Shown here piece by piece: positions 44,701-52,313 of a stretch of DNA of 56,594 nt. Numbering within the stretch: position 1 is the stretch's first letter; every line of letters starts with the position of its first letter. The notes beneath the pieces are model-generated. The model was given only the letters and a program-made list of their open reading frames with translations, was not told the origin of the DNA and did no database searches. The position numbers and the translations under genes were made by a program. Source of the stretch: SVTX01 sp045538195 (GTDB taxonomy: Bacteria > Bacillota > Clostridia > Oscillospirales > CAG-272); NCBI GenBank assembly GCA_045538195.1, contig JAZSRA010000120.1:1-56594 (forward strand). The letters are read 5' to 3'.

Positions 44701-45642
44701 ATATTCACTATGGCTGAGTACGATGCTTACTCTAAGAAGTACGGAGTAACAGATGAGCTATACAATGTAAGTTCCTTGCTTAGCGCAGAGCCTTGGAATG
44801 AGGGTGGAGACATAAGTGCGGGAACTAATAATAATAAGACTTACAGCGTAAACCTCTACAACGTTGAGACAAAGGGAAATCAGCCTATTGACTACGATCC
44901 TACGCTCTATAGAAATGAGGGTAGCACAGAAATAAACGTTGGTTGTTACACACATGGTATCAGTATTGGTGCTAGAGAGTATGACTGTCACTATTATATT
45001 GACGCTAACAATCTTACCTCCTCCGGGTTCGGTGCAGGTATGAACTTCACGGGAGTGGTGGGCAACGGAAAGGTCTCCAATGCTTACGCATATAACTGCT
45101 TCTCTACCGGTATATTCTCCCGCTCCAATATTATGACCTTTGAAAACCTCAAGTTTGGTGCTTGCGGTGCAACCGGATTGGAGCTTGCTCCAGAAGAATG
45201 TGACGAGGCGGGTCTTAACGATAACGAGGTTCAGCAGGTAACCTTCCTTGGCGAGATCGAGGCTTCCTTCCTCAATGACGGATATACTACATATTTCCAG
45301 AATTATACCGTACAAGGCGCAACCGTTCCTCAGATAATTAACGGAAACGTAACTATGTATAATACAAATCAGGTAGGCCATATCAGAAATGCTGACGGAC
45401 AGTTTATATTCGTCACTCTGATTTTTAACAATTTGACTACATTGGAACCCAACAGCAGTATCGTTCATTATCCTGCATATCAGAAGGGCGGTATCGTTGA
45501 TATTACCGAGCTTCCTACCAACGGAAGTGTGAATACAACTCACCAGTTCATCCGCATGCCGATATACGTCGACCTGCCCGGATTTGGACAGGTGCAGGCA
45601 GGAACTGCTCTGTTCTACAACCACTATTACGTTGCTGATTGA
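41755..45642 (+). CDS. Giant lipoprotein with tandem Ig-like repeats and a beta-helix-like C-terminus
   Basis: A 1295-residue protein. A lipoprotein signal with Cys21 or Cys25 (ILVSCFAAC) precedes a Thr/Glu linker and then Ig-like domains. Six domains of about 88 residues (about 140-667) are near-repeats, each containing AGQSVxI, a WxI/LTI-TEG strand and VIKVKAxAGDVESNELxFTV. A more divergent seventh domain follows. The last 450 residues contain repeated asparagine-rich short strands suggesting a parallel beta-helix. It is likely a surface adhesin or glycan-binding protein. AAGGAGA precedes the ATG. Confidence 0.8.
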   Translation: MKAVFKRIFILMITFAILVSCFAACDTNNSGNNGTETEDTSTDQPGSEEKVTYTLDLSADKATAQRGDTVTLTAVLKAEGQEDIPSEDTEFILVNGSEYATVADNILTVLNTAPDGAIITVQAKEGASYSNTVTIKISVPLNSIAISASTASVTAGQSVAITKVCDPTDATQPISWSIIEGADIAAMAGDVLMISAEAEIGAVIKLKAVSGDVESNELTFTVRSSVEDVKAESVTISAEVQNLFAGQSVIINSAVKPANTTDSVTLTITEGTDFANIVGNVLVVNGNATVGTVIKVKAVAGDVESNELVFTVRDNKVAVESITIYSNNLTPLKGQSVAISKQVEPANATEKVTWVFVEGDDKAEMIGDVLVISDNAVEGDVIKVKATAGELESNVLEFTVKSSEVKINKITLSADYFNLLAGQSMIIKSTFEPTDATEDVTLTITEGSDYADISGNVLVVRANAPAGAVIKVVAKSKSANSNELVFTVRGTSKPAEKVEISAENTTPIAGHSVVINYTITPEDTTDKLTWVITKGQDIASMSGNVLVVSASAEKGSEIKVKAVVGNVESEELTFTVRPAVEEIKVESIRITANTAVLAGQAVVINKIVNPTDANQPVLWQITEGVNYATINGDALMVSSNASTGAIIKVKAVAGDVESNELTFVVQPSKEEVNASKFYIDLSADSLRLDKKGSTAIPVLVAEVYNYNYQKVTDKELEFRLLSGSEYLTISAGESSCSFIDLKGHGTAVVEVRIKDTDIVATATIDVIVPPDAIVLPGAFAERNDIEYSFSMIDHTITGTNGNVVKVAGEAKLPFAPTVRGVGKVCQDLTFSFRHETGATGDDVAVYENGAITFKKTGKVTVTVSSASGSKIEAATSYTFNINEGYNVNTFEELWLVVRNDQYNGQQINLVVLEKPDGSANNYNYGYDLVPLVALKAKADQTIDEILRGPNEVPAMTNNRIQAVNKSLYINGNNHKIDVSQMRIFTMAEYDAYSKKYGVTDELYNVSSLLSAEPWNEGGDISAGTNNNKTYSVNLYNVETKGNQPIDYDPTLYRNEGSTEINVGCYTHGISIGAREYDCHYYIDANNLTSSGFGAGMNFTGVVGNGKVSNAYAYNCFSTGIFSRSNIMTFENLKFGACGATGLELAPEECDEAGLNDNEVQQVTFLGEIEASFLNDGYTTYFQNYTVQGATVPQIINGNVTMYNTNQVGHIRNADGQFIFVTLIFNNLTTLEPNSSIVHYPAYQKGGIVDITELPTNGSVNTTHQFIRMPIYVDLPGFGQVQAGTALFYNHYYVAD
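42172..43755 (+). repeat. Six tandem coding repeats of about 264 bp
   Basis: Repeat units inside the giant lipoprotein gene. They are diverged at base level but strongly conserved in the codons for GDVESNEL and VIKVKA, so copy number may vary by recombination. Confidence 0.7.
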
Positions 45643-45672
45643 TCGCATGCGATAGATCAAGGCAATAACAGG

Positions 45673-45710
45673 CCCCTACCAAGGTGTAAAACCTCGGTAG
45701 GGGTTTCTTT
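45673..45710 (+). terminator. Terminator of the BIG2 cluster
   Basis: CCCCTACCAAGGT and ACCTCGGTAGGGG with a five-base loop, followed by TTTCTTTT. Confidence 0.85.
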
Positions 45711-45718
45711 TGTTCAGA

Positions 45719-46390
45719 TCATGGGAAGAGCGAAAGTCGATCCTTTTCGGTGTGATAAATGCCAAGAAATATCTCTCGTGGGGAGGTGTAGCCTTGAGAT
45801 TTCAGTTGATCTTCAAGCCATTTTTCATCCCGTCCCATACGGGTGAGATTTTCGCCCATTATACGCCCGTCCATTATGATCTCGGTGCCGATGTGGGTCG
45901 CCTTGGCGGGGATCTTCATGTCGTCGGGAGTTACGGGGCGGTTTGCCGCCATGGGCAGGATCGATAGCTTCCCGTTGTGTTCAAATATTGCGGTCTGTAT
46001 TTCGGCAAGATCAAAATATCCCTGCTCGCGGCAAAGCAGTAGAAATTCCGAAAGGTCAAGCTTTGCCTTTTTCAGATTTTTTCGGTATAGCTTGCCCTCA
46101 TTCATCAGAATAGTCGGCGTTCCATTGATAAATTTTCGTGTTTTGGGAGATCTGTGTGTCAGCAGAGTGAGCAAGAGCGATACGCAACCGTAAATTCCAA
46201 GGGCGATCAGCGGCTTTAGGGGTTCTTCAAGTTCGGTTGCCAACTCCGCGCCGATAGAGCCGATGGTGATGCCGCTGACATAGTCGAAAAAGTCAAGCTG
46301 CGCCACCTGCTTATGTCCCATCAGCTTAGCGATAATAAATAGCGCCGCCACCGATAAAAGCGCCGTTAATACAACCTTTAAAATATCCAT
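45719..46390 (-). CDS. DUF421 (YetF-like) membrane protein
   Basis: A 223-residue protein with three N-terminal transmembrane helices and a YetF-type cytoplasmic domain. The hallmark segments are QLDFFDYVSGITIGSIGAEL, PTILMNEGKLYRKNLKKAKL and LSEFLLLCREQGYFDLAEIQTAIFE followed by GKLSILP. The family's function is poorly defined (sporulation and germination links in Bacillus). It is a single gene, convergent with the BIG2 cluster and sharing its terminator. Confidence 0.88.
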   Translation of the reverse strand: MDILKVVLTALLSVAALFIIAKLMGHKQVAQLDFFDYVSGITIGSIGAELATELEEPLKPLIALGIYGCVSLLLTLLTHRSPKTRKFINGTPTILMNEGKLYRKNLKKAKLDLSEFLLLCREQGYFDLAEIQTAIFEHNGKLSILPMAANRPVTPDDMKIPAKATHIGTEIIMDGRIMGENLTRMGRDEKWLEDQLKSQGYTSPREIFLGIYHTEKDRLSLFP

Positions 46391-46585
46391 TTCTGCCTCC
46401 GATCCTTTTTGTTAGTTTGCCCGAAAAATGCTCGTTCATTATGTAAATGTGCAAATTCAAAAAGTTACCGCAACTTCAAGCACAAGCTTTTTTTAGAACT
46501 GAACACAATTTACACCTATCGCATCCTTTCTAAATATAATGTAAAAAGTCTCAATTATAGCAAGTGACTCGTAAAGTAAGATTAT

Positions 46586-46822
46586 ATGGGTGTAACAAAC
46601 TCAAATAAGGAGCTGAACGTAAGCGAGATCACTTGCGGCGGTTCTTTTCAAATAAGATTGTCGCTGACTGTGGCTCCCGACATCACGACCAATCCCACCG
46701 ACGTTGCCGATCTCAAAGTAGCGGTGGATGCGCCGACCTCGGACGGCTCAACAAATCACGAGTATGTTTTTACCAAAGCGCTTGATCTCTTTGATTCCGT
46801 GTCAAATCGCGCACTACGTTGA
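46586..46822 (+). pseudogene. Remnant of a VWA-domain surface protein
   Basis: A 78-codon frame. SEITCGGSFQIRLSLTVAPD followed by ITTNPTD matches the stretch just before a VWA domain in clostridial surface proteins. The next residues, VADLKVAVDAPTSDGSTNHE and FTKALDLFD, match a segment normally over 50 residues further on. The metal-binding DxSxS core between them is deleted, and the frame ends abruptly at NRALR. No signal peptide precedes it. It is best read as a decayed gene with an internal deletion. Confidence 0.6.
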
Positions 46823-46928
46823 CTACGACTTTGAGTGTTGCTGTGATGACGATACGGACACATAAAACGGAACAATAAAATTTGGTTTACGAAAACGCCG
46901 TAAATCAAATTTGATTGGATTAATAAAG

Positions 46929-46953
46929 GGGCTGATCGCAAAACGGTCAGCCC
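46929..46953. terminator. Hairpin after the VWA remnant
   Basis: GGGCTGATCG and CGGTCAGCCC with a five-base loop, followed by TAAAATTTT. It may have terminated the original gene. Confidence 0.55.
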
Positions 46954-46984
46954 TAAAATTTTGTGCGCGGCAAGCAAATAAAAA

Positions 46985-47010
46985 GGCTTTGGAAAACTTA
47001 TTCCAAAGCC
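46985..47010 (-). terminator. Terminator belonging to the truncated tRNA-Pro
   Basis: GGCTTTGGAA and TTCCAAAGCC with a six-base loop. Leftward it is followed by a T-run, 6 nt beyond the CCA of the tRNA fragment. Confidence 0.75.
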
Positions 47011-47015
47011 CAAAA

Positions 47016-47060
47016 TGGTCGAAGTGACAGGACTCGAACCTGCAGCATCTAGCTCCCAAA
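47016..47060 (-). other. 3' half of tRNA-Pro(UGG), probable attachment site of an integrated element
   Basis: Leftward, the 45 nt begin in the anticodon loop (TTTGGGA). They continue with the 3' anticodon-stem strand GCTAG, the T-arm GCAGG-TTCGAGT-CCTGT, the acceptor strand CACTTCG, discriminator A and an encoded CCA. No 5' half is present to the right. The native terminator lies on the left side. This is what is left at one edge when an element integrates into a tRNA gene by recombination in the anticodon loop. The intact tRNA would lie at the far end, beyond the window. Confidence 0.75.
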
Positions 47061-47482
47061 CGCAAAAAGCCTTGTAAAATAAGGATTTTTGAGTGATTTT
47101 TGATGCTTTTCAATCCGAAATCCCTGCTTTCGTGTGCTCTTGCGAGCACTGTTTCCACGTAGTCCGAAGCCGTAGATGGTCAAGATTGTGGTCGGAATCC
47201 AAACTCCATATTATCTCCCACCTCACGCGAGCCGCAAGCTCCGCCCCGAGGTGGCTTTTTGCTACTGCTATTATACCATAAAACCGCAAACATTTCAAGT
47301 CCTTCACGGTGAAATATTTGCATCGCTGTAATCAAAGATAACCGCCAAGCGATTATACCCCCATTATACCCTCTCGCAAAGGGGTATAATAAATCTTCGG
47401 CAGATTTATTGCAAGATATAAAATCAATCGAGAAATTGCAGAAAAGTGAACTGCGCAAAGGGTTTATTTGTAACATTTTTAT
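47061..47482. other. Non-coding left end of the integrated element
   Basis: There is no convincing gene here. A leftward promoter is at 47270-47298. Downstream of it is a hairpin (CCACCTC/GAGGTGG, about 47218-47256), then a Shine-Dalgarno-like GGTGGGAG and a nine-codon frame MEFGFRPQS ending near 47180. Three GGGTATAAT-type motifs, two in inverted orientation, lie at 47353-47390 (ATTATACCC ... GGGTATAAT). Confidence 0.45.
47270..47298 (-). promoter_or_regulatory. Leftward sigma-A promoter at the element end
   Basis: Leftward TTGAAA (47293-47298) and TATAAT (47270-47275) with 17-bp spacing. It reads toward the attachment site. Confidence 0.65.
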
Positions 47483-47532
47483 AAAGTCATTATTTTTATA
47501 ACAATAAAACACTTGACAAAAGTAATGACTTT
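47483..47532. promoter_or_regulatory. 10-bp inverted repeat, candidate operator
   Basis: AAAGTCATTA (47483-47492) and TAATGACTTT (47523-47532) flank and overlap the promoter of the Phd-like gene, the usual place for autoregulation by this antitoxin family. Confidence 0.6.
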
Positions 47533-47541
47533 TGATATAAT
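47513..47541 (+). promoter_or_regulatory. Sigma-A promoter of the restriction-modification operon
   Basis: TTGACA (47513-47518) and TATAAT (47536-47541) with 17-bp spacing. Confidence 0.85.
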
Positions 47542-47576
47542 TATTATGAAATCACATTATGAGGAGGTGTAGCTCA

Positions 47577-47771
47577 TTGTCAAAAAAACAAAATATCATA
47601 CCTGACTATGAGTCGGTTACTCCCTTTTTGAAAGGCCAAGCTTCTAAAATTTTCAAAGAAGTTGCCGACAATGACAAGGTGCTAATAATTCAAAAACAAA
47701 ACAAGCCACAAAACGTTGTTATCTCTTATGAACGATATTTGGAATTAAAGAAGAATGGAGCAAACATATGA
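47577..47771 (+). CDS. Phd/YefM-like antitoxin-type regulator, TTG start
   Basis: A 64-residue protein. FLKGQASKIFKEVADNDKVL and the C-terminal QNVVISYERYLELKK match the Phd/YefM fold, in which the conserved end reads PVAVLMSYEEY. The ATG at 47559 overlaps the Shine-Dalgarno GGAGG (47563-47567), so the TTG at 47577, 9 nt behind it, is the likely start. No toxin gene follows. Its ATG-region overlap with the nuclease-methylase gene suggests it is the control protein of the restriction-modification operon. Confidence 0.7.
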   Translation: MSKKQNIIPDYESVTPFLKGQASKIFKEVADNDKVLIIQKQNKPQNVVISYERYLELKKNGANI

Positions 47772-49756
47772 TGAACTTAAATACAATTTTCAAAAACACC
47801 TCTTACGATACGACGATGTTCTCTGAAGATGTAATCTCGGCTGTCGAAACCTCAATTTTTGTGAAGAATGTTAAAGGAACGGATACGCCCTATATAAAAT
47901 GCCTTGTAAGAGAAAAGGACATAAAGCTTACGCCCGAAGAAGCAGTGCGTCAGCTCTATGTCTATACGCTAATTCACAAATACAACTATCCTGTAAGCCG
48001 CATACAGTTGGAAACTCCCATTCATTTCGGTCGCGAGGTAAAAAGAGCCGATATTGCGATTATGGATAAAGATCGTCCCATGGTTCCGTATATCATCGTT
48101 GAACTTAAAAAGCCCAAGCTGACCGACGGCAAGGAGCAGTTAAAGTCTTATTGTAATGCTACAGGTGCGCCTATCGGTGTTTGGACAAATGGCGAACAGA
48201 TTTCTTGCTACAATCGCAAAGACCCCAATTTCTTCGAAGAAATTAGTGATATTCCCAAAGCTACGCAGAAACTCTCGGATATTATCAATGAGAAATTCAC
48301 ATACGAAGACCTGAAGCGCAAGGACAAAATAAGCACGCAAAAAAAATCGCTTCGCGCTCTCATCAAAGAAATGGAAGATGAAGTTTTGGCAAGTGCTGGC
48401 GTTGACTCTTTTGAGGAAATTTTCAAGCTTATATTCGCAAAGCTTTATGATGAATTAGTATGTGCAAATGATTCTACTGCGTATCTGCAGTTCCGAAACA
48501 ATGGCAATACTGATTTCGAACTGAAAGAAAAGATCCAAGGATTGTTTGATGATGCAAAAAAGAGATGGGAAGGTATCTTTACTGACGAAAGTAAAATCCT
48601 GCTTTCGCCTTCTCACCTTGCTGTTTGTGTTTCATCTTTACAAGATATCAAATTGTTTAATAACAACCTTGATGTTGTGGATGATGCCTTTGAATACCTG
48701 ATGAGCAAAGCTCAAAAGGGGGAAAAAGGTCAGTATTTCACACCTCGATATGTTATTGATATGTGCGTTAAGATGATGAACCCTACTACCAAGGACAAAA
48801 TCATCGACACCGCATGCGGTAGTTCCGGATTTACTGTACATAGCATTTTTAAGGTTTGGAAAGATATCCGCAGAGAAAAAGGATTGCCTGAAGGCGATGG
48901 CTTCACTGCAGCCGAACGCATCCCCGAGGAAACAAACTTCGTTAGAGATAATGTTTTTGCAATCGATTTTGATGAAAAAACCGTTCGTGTTGCGCGTACG
49001 TTGAACTTAATAGCAGGTGACGGACAGACCAATGTGTTGCATCTTAATACTTTGGACTATTCACGTTGGAATGAAACCACCAAGCAAGAGGATTGGATTG
49101 ATACATACAACGAGGGCTTTAAGAAGCTCAAAAAACTTCAGCCTGCCGGAGTAAGAGACTATAGCCAATTCCAGTTTTCTTTGGTCATGGCAAACCCTCC
49201 ATTTGCTGGGGATATTAAGGAAAATACAATCATTTCGCATTATGAACTTGGCAAGAACTCTGCTGGTAAGTGGCAGAATAAGGTTGGACGTGATGTGTTG
49301 TTTATTGAGCGCAACTTGAATTTCTTAATGCCCGGCGGTCGCATGGCTATCGTTTTGCCTCAGGGACGTTTTAATAATTCCAGTGACAAGGAACTTCGCG
49401 AATTTATAGCTAAAAGATGCCGTATTCTTGCTGTTGTTGGCCTTCACGGAAATGTGTTCAAACCACACACAGGCACCAAAACCTCGGTTCTGTTTGTACA
49501 AAAGTGGGATGATGAACTGTGTCCATACAAAGAAGATTATCCTATCTTTTTTGCTACGATGCAGGAGCCGAGCAAAGATAATTCTGGTGATAAGATATAT
49601 GTGAAAGATCCTATTACTGGCGAAAACAAACTGGATAATCATGGACATTTGATTGTGAAACATGATCTGTATAACCATGATGGTTTAACGCAAGACGGCA
49701 TTGCTGAAGCGTTTATTGAATTTGCTAAGAAGGAAGGTTTGAGTTTTTTTCAATGA
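47768..49756 (+). CDS. Fused endonuclease-N6-adenine methylase, BcgI-A-like
   Basis: A 662-residue protein. The N-terminal domain (about 1-160) has the HsdR-N/PD-(D/E)XK motif D95 ... E112-L-K114 (VKRADIAIMD ... YIIVELKKP). The rest is an HsdM-type methyltransferase: helical region, SAM motif IDTACGSSGF (D347) and catalytic N476-P-P-F. There is no helicase. A nuclease plus methylase in one chain together with a separate specificity subunit is the architecture of BcgI-like Type IIB enzymes, which cut on both sides of a bipartite site. It could also be a solitary modification protein with an inert nuclease domain. Confidence 0.8.
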   Translation: MMNLNTIFKNTSYDTTMFSEDVISAVETSIFVKNVKGTDTPYIKCLVREKDIKLTPEEAVRQLYVYTLIHKYNYPVSRIQLETPIHFGREVKRADIAIMDKDRPMVPYIIVELKKPKLTDGKEQLKSYCNATGAPIGVWTNGEQISCYNRKDPNFFEEISDIPKATQKLSDIINEKFTYEDLKRKDKISTQKKSLRALIKEMEDEVLASAGVDSFEEIFKLIFAKLYDELVCANDSTAYLQFRNNGNTDFELKEKIQGLFDDAKKRWEGIFTDESKILLSPSHLAVCVSSLQDIKLFNNNLDVVDDAFEYLMSKAQKGEKGQYFTPRYVIDMCVKMMNPTTKDKIIDTACGSSGFTVHSIFKVWKDIRREKGLPEGDGFTAAERIPEETNFVRDNVFAIDFDEKTVRVARTLNLIAGDGQTNVLHLNTLDYSRWNETTKQEDWIDTYNEGFKKLKKLQPAGVRDYSQFQFSLVMANPPFAGDIKENTIISHYELGKNSAGKWQNKVGRDVLFIERNLNFLMPGGRMAIVLPQGRFNNSSDKELREFIAKRCRILAVVGLHGNVFKPHTGTKTSVLFVQKWDDELCPYKEDYPIFFATMQEPSKDNSGDKIYVKDPITGENKLDNHGHLIVKHDLYNHDGLTQDGIAEAFIEFAKKEGLSFFQ

Positions 49757-51222
49757 GCCCATCCGTTGAACCTTTCAATGAAGCCAAATATAAGGCTTTG
49801 ATGGATGGGCTGGAATGTAAAGAGGTATGTAAGTCGGAACTGGAAAGAACTCTTCGCATTGACTCTGAGTTTTACTCTAAAAATTATGTTGAAATTTATA
49901 ATATACTTTCCGCTCTTGCACACAAACCGTTAACGTCGTATGTTGATGTATCCGATGGAAACCACATGGGAATTAGTGAGCAATTTTCGGATGAGGGAAT
50001 CCCTTATTACAGAGGACAAGATGCAGGAGCCTTTTTTATCGAAAATAGCAATCCAATTTGCATTGATGAGATTACCTTCAATCGTCCGGTTATGAGACGC
50101 TCTCATTTAAGGCAAGGAGATGTTTTGCTGTCTATTGTGGGGACTATCGGGGCGCTTTCTTTAGTCTATAGTAACAAAAAAGCGACCTGTAGTTGCAAAC
50201 TGGCAATTCTTCGTCCAAAGAAAAGCGATACCGAAGCAGTAATTGCAACTTTTCTTAAAGGCAAGTATGGTCAAGCGCAAATTCAAAGATATACTCGTGG
50301 TGCAGTACAAATGGGGCTGATTTTAGAAGATACCGACCAAATCATCATTCCTCATTTTAGCGACACTTTTTGTAAGACTATAAAACAGCAGATTGATTTG
50401 GCATATGGGATTAAAGAACAATCTATTCAAACATATTCCGAAGCGCAGGAATTGCTTGAAACACATCTGGGAATATCTAAAGCGGAAGAATGTGGTCTAA
50501 TCACTTCTACAGAAACATTGCTTCAGTCTTTTAAGGCCACTGGAAGATTGGATGCGGAATACTATCAACCCCAATATAGAAAACTCGAAACGGCATTGAT
50601 TAAGTATGACCCTGATATAAAACCCCTTGGGGTCATTGCAAAGTATATCTTTACTGGAGAATATGCAGAAGAATACTTCGCAAAAGACTCCTTGCCAAAC
50701 TTACAAAACTTTATACGAGGAACAGATATTTCAAACGGATACATTGAAAGTGACAACAGCATTTGCATCGATCCAACTGGTTTCTCTAAGTTTGTTTCTT
50801 CGGGCGATATCTTGACTGGCCGCGTGGGTACAATAGGAAAATTTGGTGTGGTTGATGAAACTTTAAGTGGCGCACTTTGCTCTGATAATATTCTTTGTTT
50901 TCATCTTCCAGAAGCCTATATGCCGAATGTTTATGCTCTATATTTCAATAATCCAATCGTAAAAAGCCTAATTACAAGATTGGCAAGAGGATCTGTCCAG
51001 CAAAGACTTAATCAGGAAACACTACGAGAAGTACTTGTCCCCTATATCAACGATAGTGTGCAAACACTTATCGACCAAAAAGTAACTTCGTCGTTTAATC
51101 TGCGAGGAAAGTCTGAACAGATTTTAGCGATTGCAATCCGGACTGTTGAGATAGCGATTGAGCAAGGAGAAGATGCTGCGCTGGCATGGCTGAAAGCCAA
51201 TGTGCCCAATTTGGGGGTGTGA
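49753..51222 (+). CDS. Restriction-modification specificity subunit (HsdS-like)
   Basis: A 489-residue protein with two target-recognition domains. One has IPYYRGQDAGAFF and QGDVLLSIVGTIGALSLV. The second has NFIRGTDISNGYIE and SSGDILTGRVGTIGKFGVV. Each is followed by a conserved helical spacer. The two half-site readers imply a bipartite DNA target. The ATG overlaps the methylase stop (ATGA), so the two are made in equal amounts. Confidence 0.92.
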   Translation: MSPSVEPFNEAKYKALMDGLECKEVCKSELERTLRIDSEFYSKNYVEIYNILSALAHKPLTSYVDVSDGNHMGISEQFSDEGIPYYRGQDAGAFFIENSNPICIDEITFNRPVMRRSHLRQGDVLLSIVGTIGALSLVYSNKKATCSCKLAILRPKKSDTEAVIATFLKGKYGQAQIQRYTRGAVQMGLILEDTDQIIIPHFSDTFCKTIKQQIDLAYGIKEQSIQTYSEAQELLETHLGISKAEECGLITSTETLLQSFKATGRLDAEYYQPQYRKLETALIKYDPDIKPLGVIAKYIFTGEYAEEYFAKDSLPNLQNFIRGTDISNGYIESDNSICIDPTGFSKFVSSGDILTGRVGTIGKFGVVDETLSGALCSDNILCFHLPEAYMPNVYALYFNNPIVKSLITRLARGSVQQRLNQETLREVLVPYINDSVQTLIDQKVTSSFNLRGKSEQILAIAIRTVEIAIEQGEDAALAWLKANVPNLGV

Positions 51223-51224
51223 TT

Positions 51225-52310
51225 ATGACACCTACTGACACCTATAAAAATTGGAAAGCAGTTACCGAAGCCGACTTTGTATCGCTGTTTATCAAAACTT
51301 GGTTTGCTTATATTTCTACGCTGCGTGTTATGTTTCCCGAAGCATATAATCGTCGGGGGGACAAAAAGTATTTGGATGCATATAAGAAATTCTATAAATC
51401 GACCGGATACAAGAAACTTATTGTCGATGAAAATATTATGGCATCAATCGAAAAGGTATATCAAGAAGGTCGGAATGTTATTGTAAAGAAGTACCCTGAA
51501 TACTATTTGTGGGATTTCTACAACATTAATGAAGATTTCGATTATACCTTCAAACAAATTCCTCCCGACAAATCCGAATGCCTCATAGTTGGATTTAAGA
51601 TGAATCGGAATCGCGGCACGAAATGGAGTTTTATCGTTACAGGATTTGTTAGATTGTTCGGAAAATATTACGGTGAAGAATACAATGAAAATATCAATTT
51701 CAGAGTAAACATTTCCGACATTCTAAACAGATCTCCTGCAAAAATTGAATCAGATCCCAGCATAAGCGAGCAAGATTATTTGTCGTGGTTATTGGGAGAA
51801 GTCAATTATGCAATTTCACACGAGATAATTGAATCCTTCAAGGGATTGTATGCTACAGCATCTTACGGCAAACGAGTTATGGTGAAATTGCAAGATTTGG
51901 AAAAGCAAGCAATTTCTGCAGTTTGGGCTGTATTTTCTCTAAACGGTAAAGATGAAAGCTTTAAAACCTCTGACGAAATGGCACTTAACAGAAATTCATA
52001 CGAGGTTATTCGTCAAAGACCATTAAACTATTTCTTATATCATAGGGATATAGAGTGGCAGCCTGTGCGTGAGTTAACTGCCAGTGAAGAACGTTGGTAT
52101 AAGGGGTTGTTTGAAACACTAAAGACAAATAGCGTTTTATGGTTTCTGGATTTTGTGTATCGACTTCGAAACGCACTCTTCCATGAGATAATTGATCCAC
52201 TTGATGAAGAATGGCAAATCATTTTCAAAAATGCTTACCTTGTTCTTAAGGAGATTGTTGATATTAATATCAGCGAATTGGATAGCAAGAAAAGCTCCGC
52301 AGAGGATTAA
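51225..52310 (+). CDS. HEPN-motif protein linked to the restriction-modification operon
   Basis: A 361-residue protein starting MTPTDTYKNWKAVTEADFVS. It has no match I recognise in its N-terminal 250 residues. Near the C-terminus, RLRNALFHEIID holds an R-x4-H motif (R315, H320, with Asn after Arg), the signature of HEPN RNases, in a helical context. The ATG at 51225 follows GGGGGTG and lies 3 nt after the specificity-subunit stop, so it is probably co-expressed. A HEPN RNase next to a restriction system could be a back-up abortive-infection effector, but this rests on one motif. Confidence 0.55.
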   Translation: MTPTDTYKNWKAVTEADFVSLFIKTWFAYISTLRVMFPEAYNRRGDKKYLDAYKKFYKSTGYKKLIVDENIMASIEKVYQEGRNVIVKKYPEYYLWDFYNINEDFDYTFKQIPPDKSECLIVGFKMNRNRGTKWSFIVTGFVRLFGKYYGEEYNENINFRVNISDILNRSPAKIESDPSISEQDYLSWLLGEVNYAISHEIIESFKGLYATASYGKRVMVKLQDLEKQAISAVWAVFSLNGKDESFKTSDEMALNRNSYEVIRQRPLNYFLYHRDIEWQPVRELTASEERWYKGLFETLKTNSVLWFLDFVYRLRNALFHEIIDPLDEEWQIIFKNAYLVLKEIVDINISELDSKKSSAED

Positions 52311-52313
52311 GAG

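Noticed and set aside
47016..47090. Complete tRNA-Pro gene
   Set aside because: Sequence to the right of the anticodon loop cannot form the 5' anticodon, D or acceptor strands, so only the 3' half exists.
47768..51222. Incomplete Type I restriction-modification system missing HsdR
   Set aside because: The methylase itself carries a nuclease motif, so the pair can be complete as a BcgI-like enzyme.
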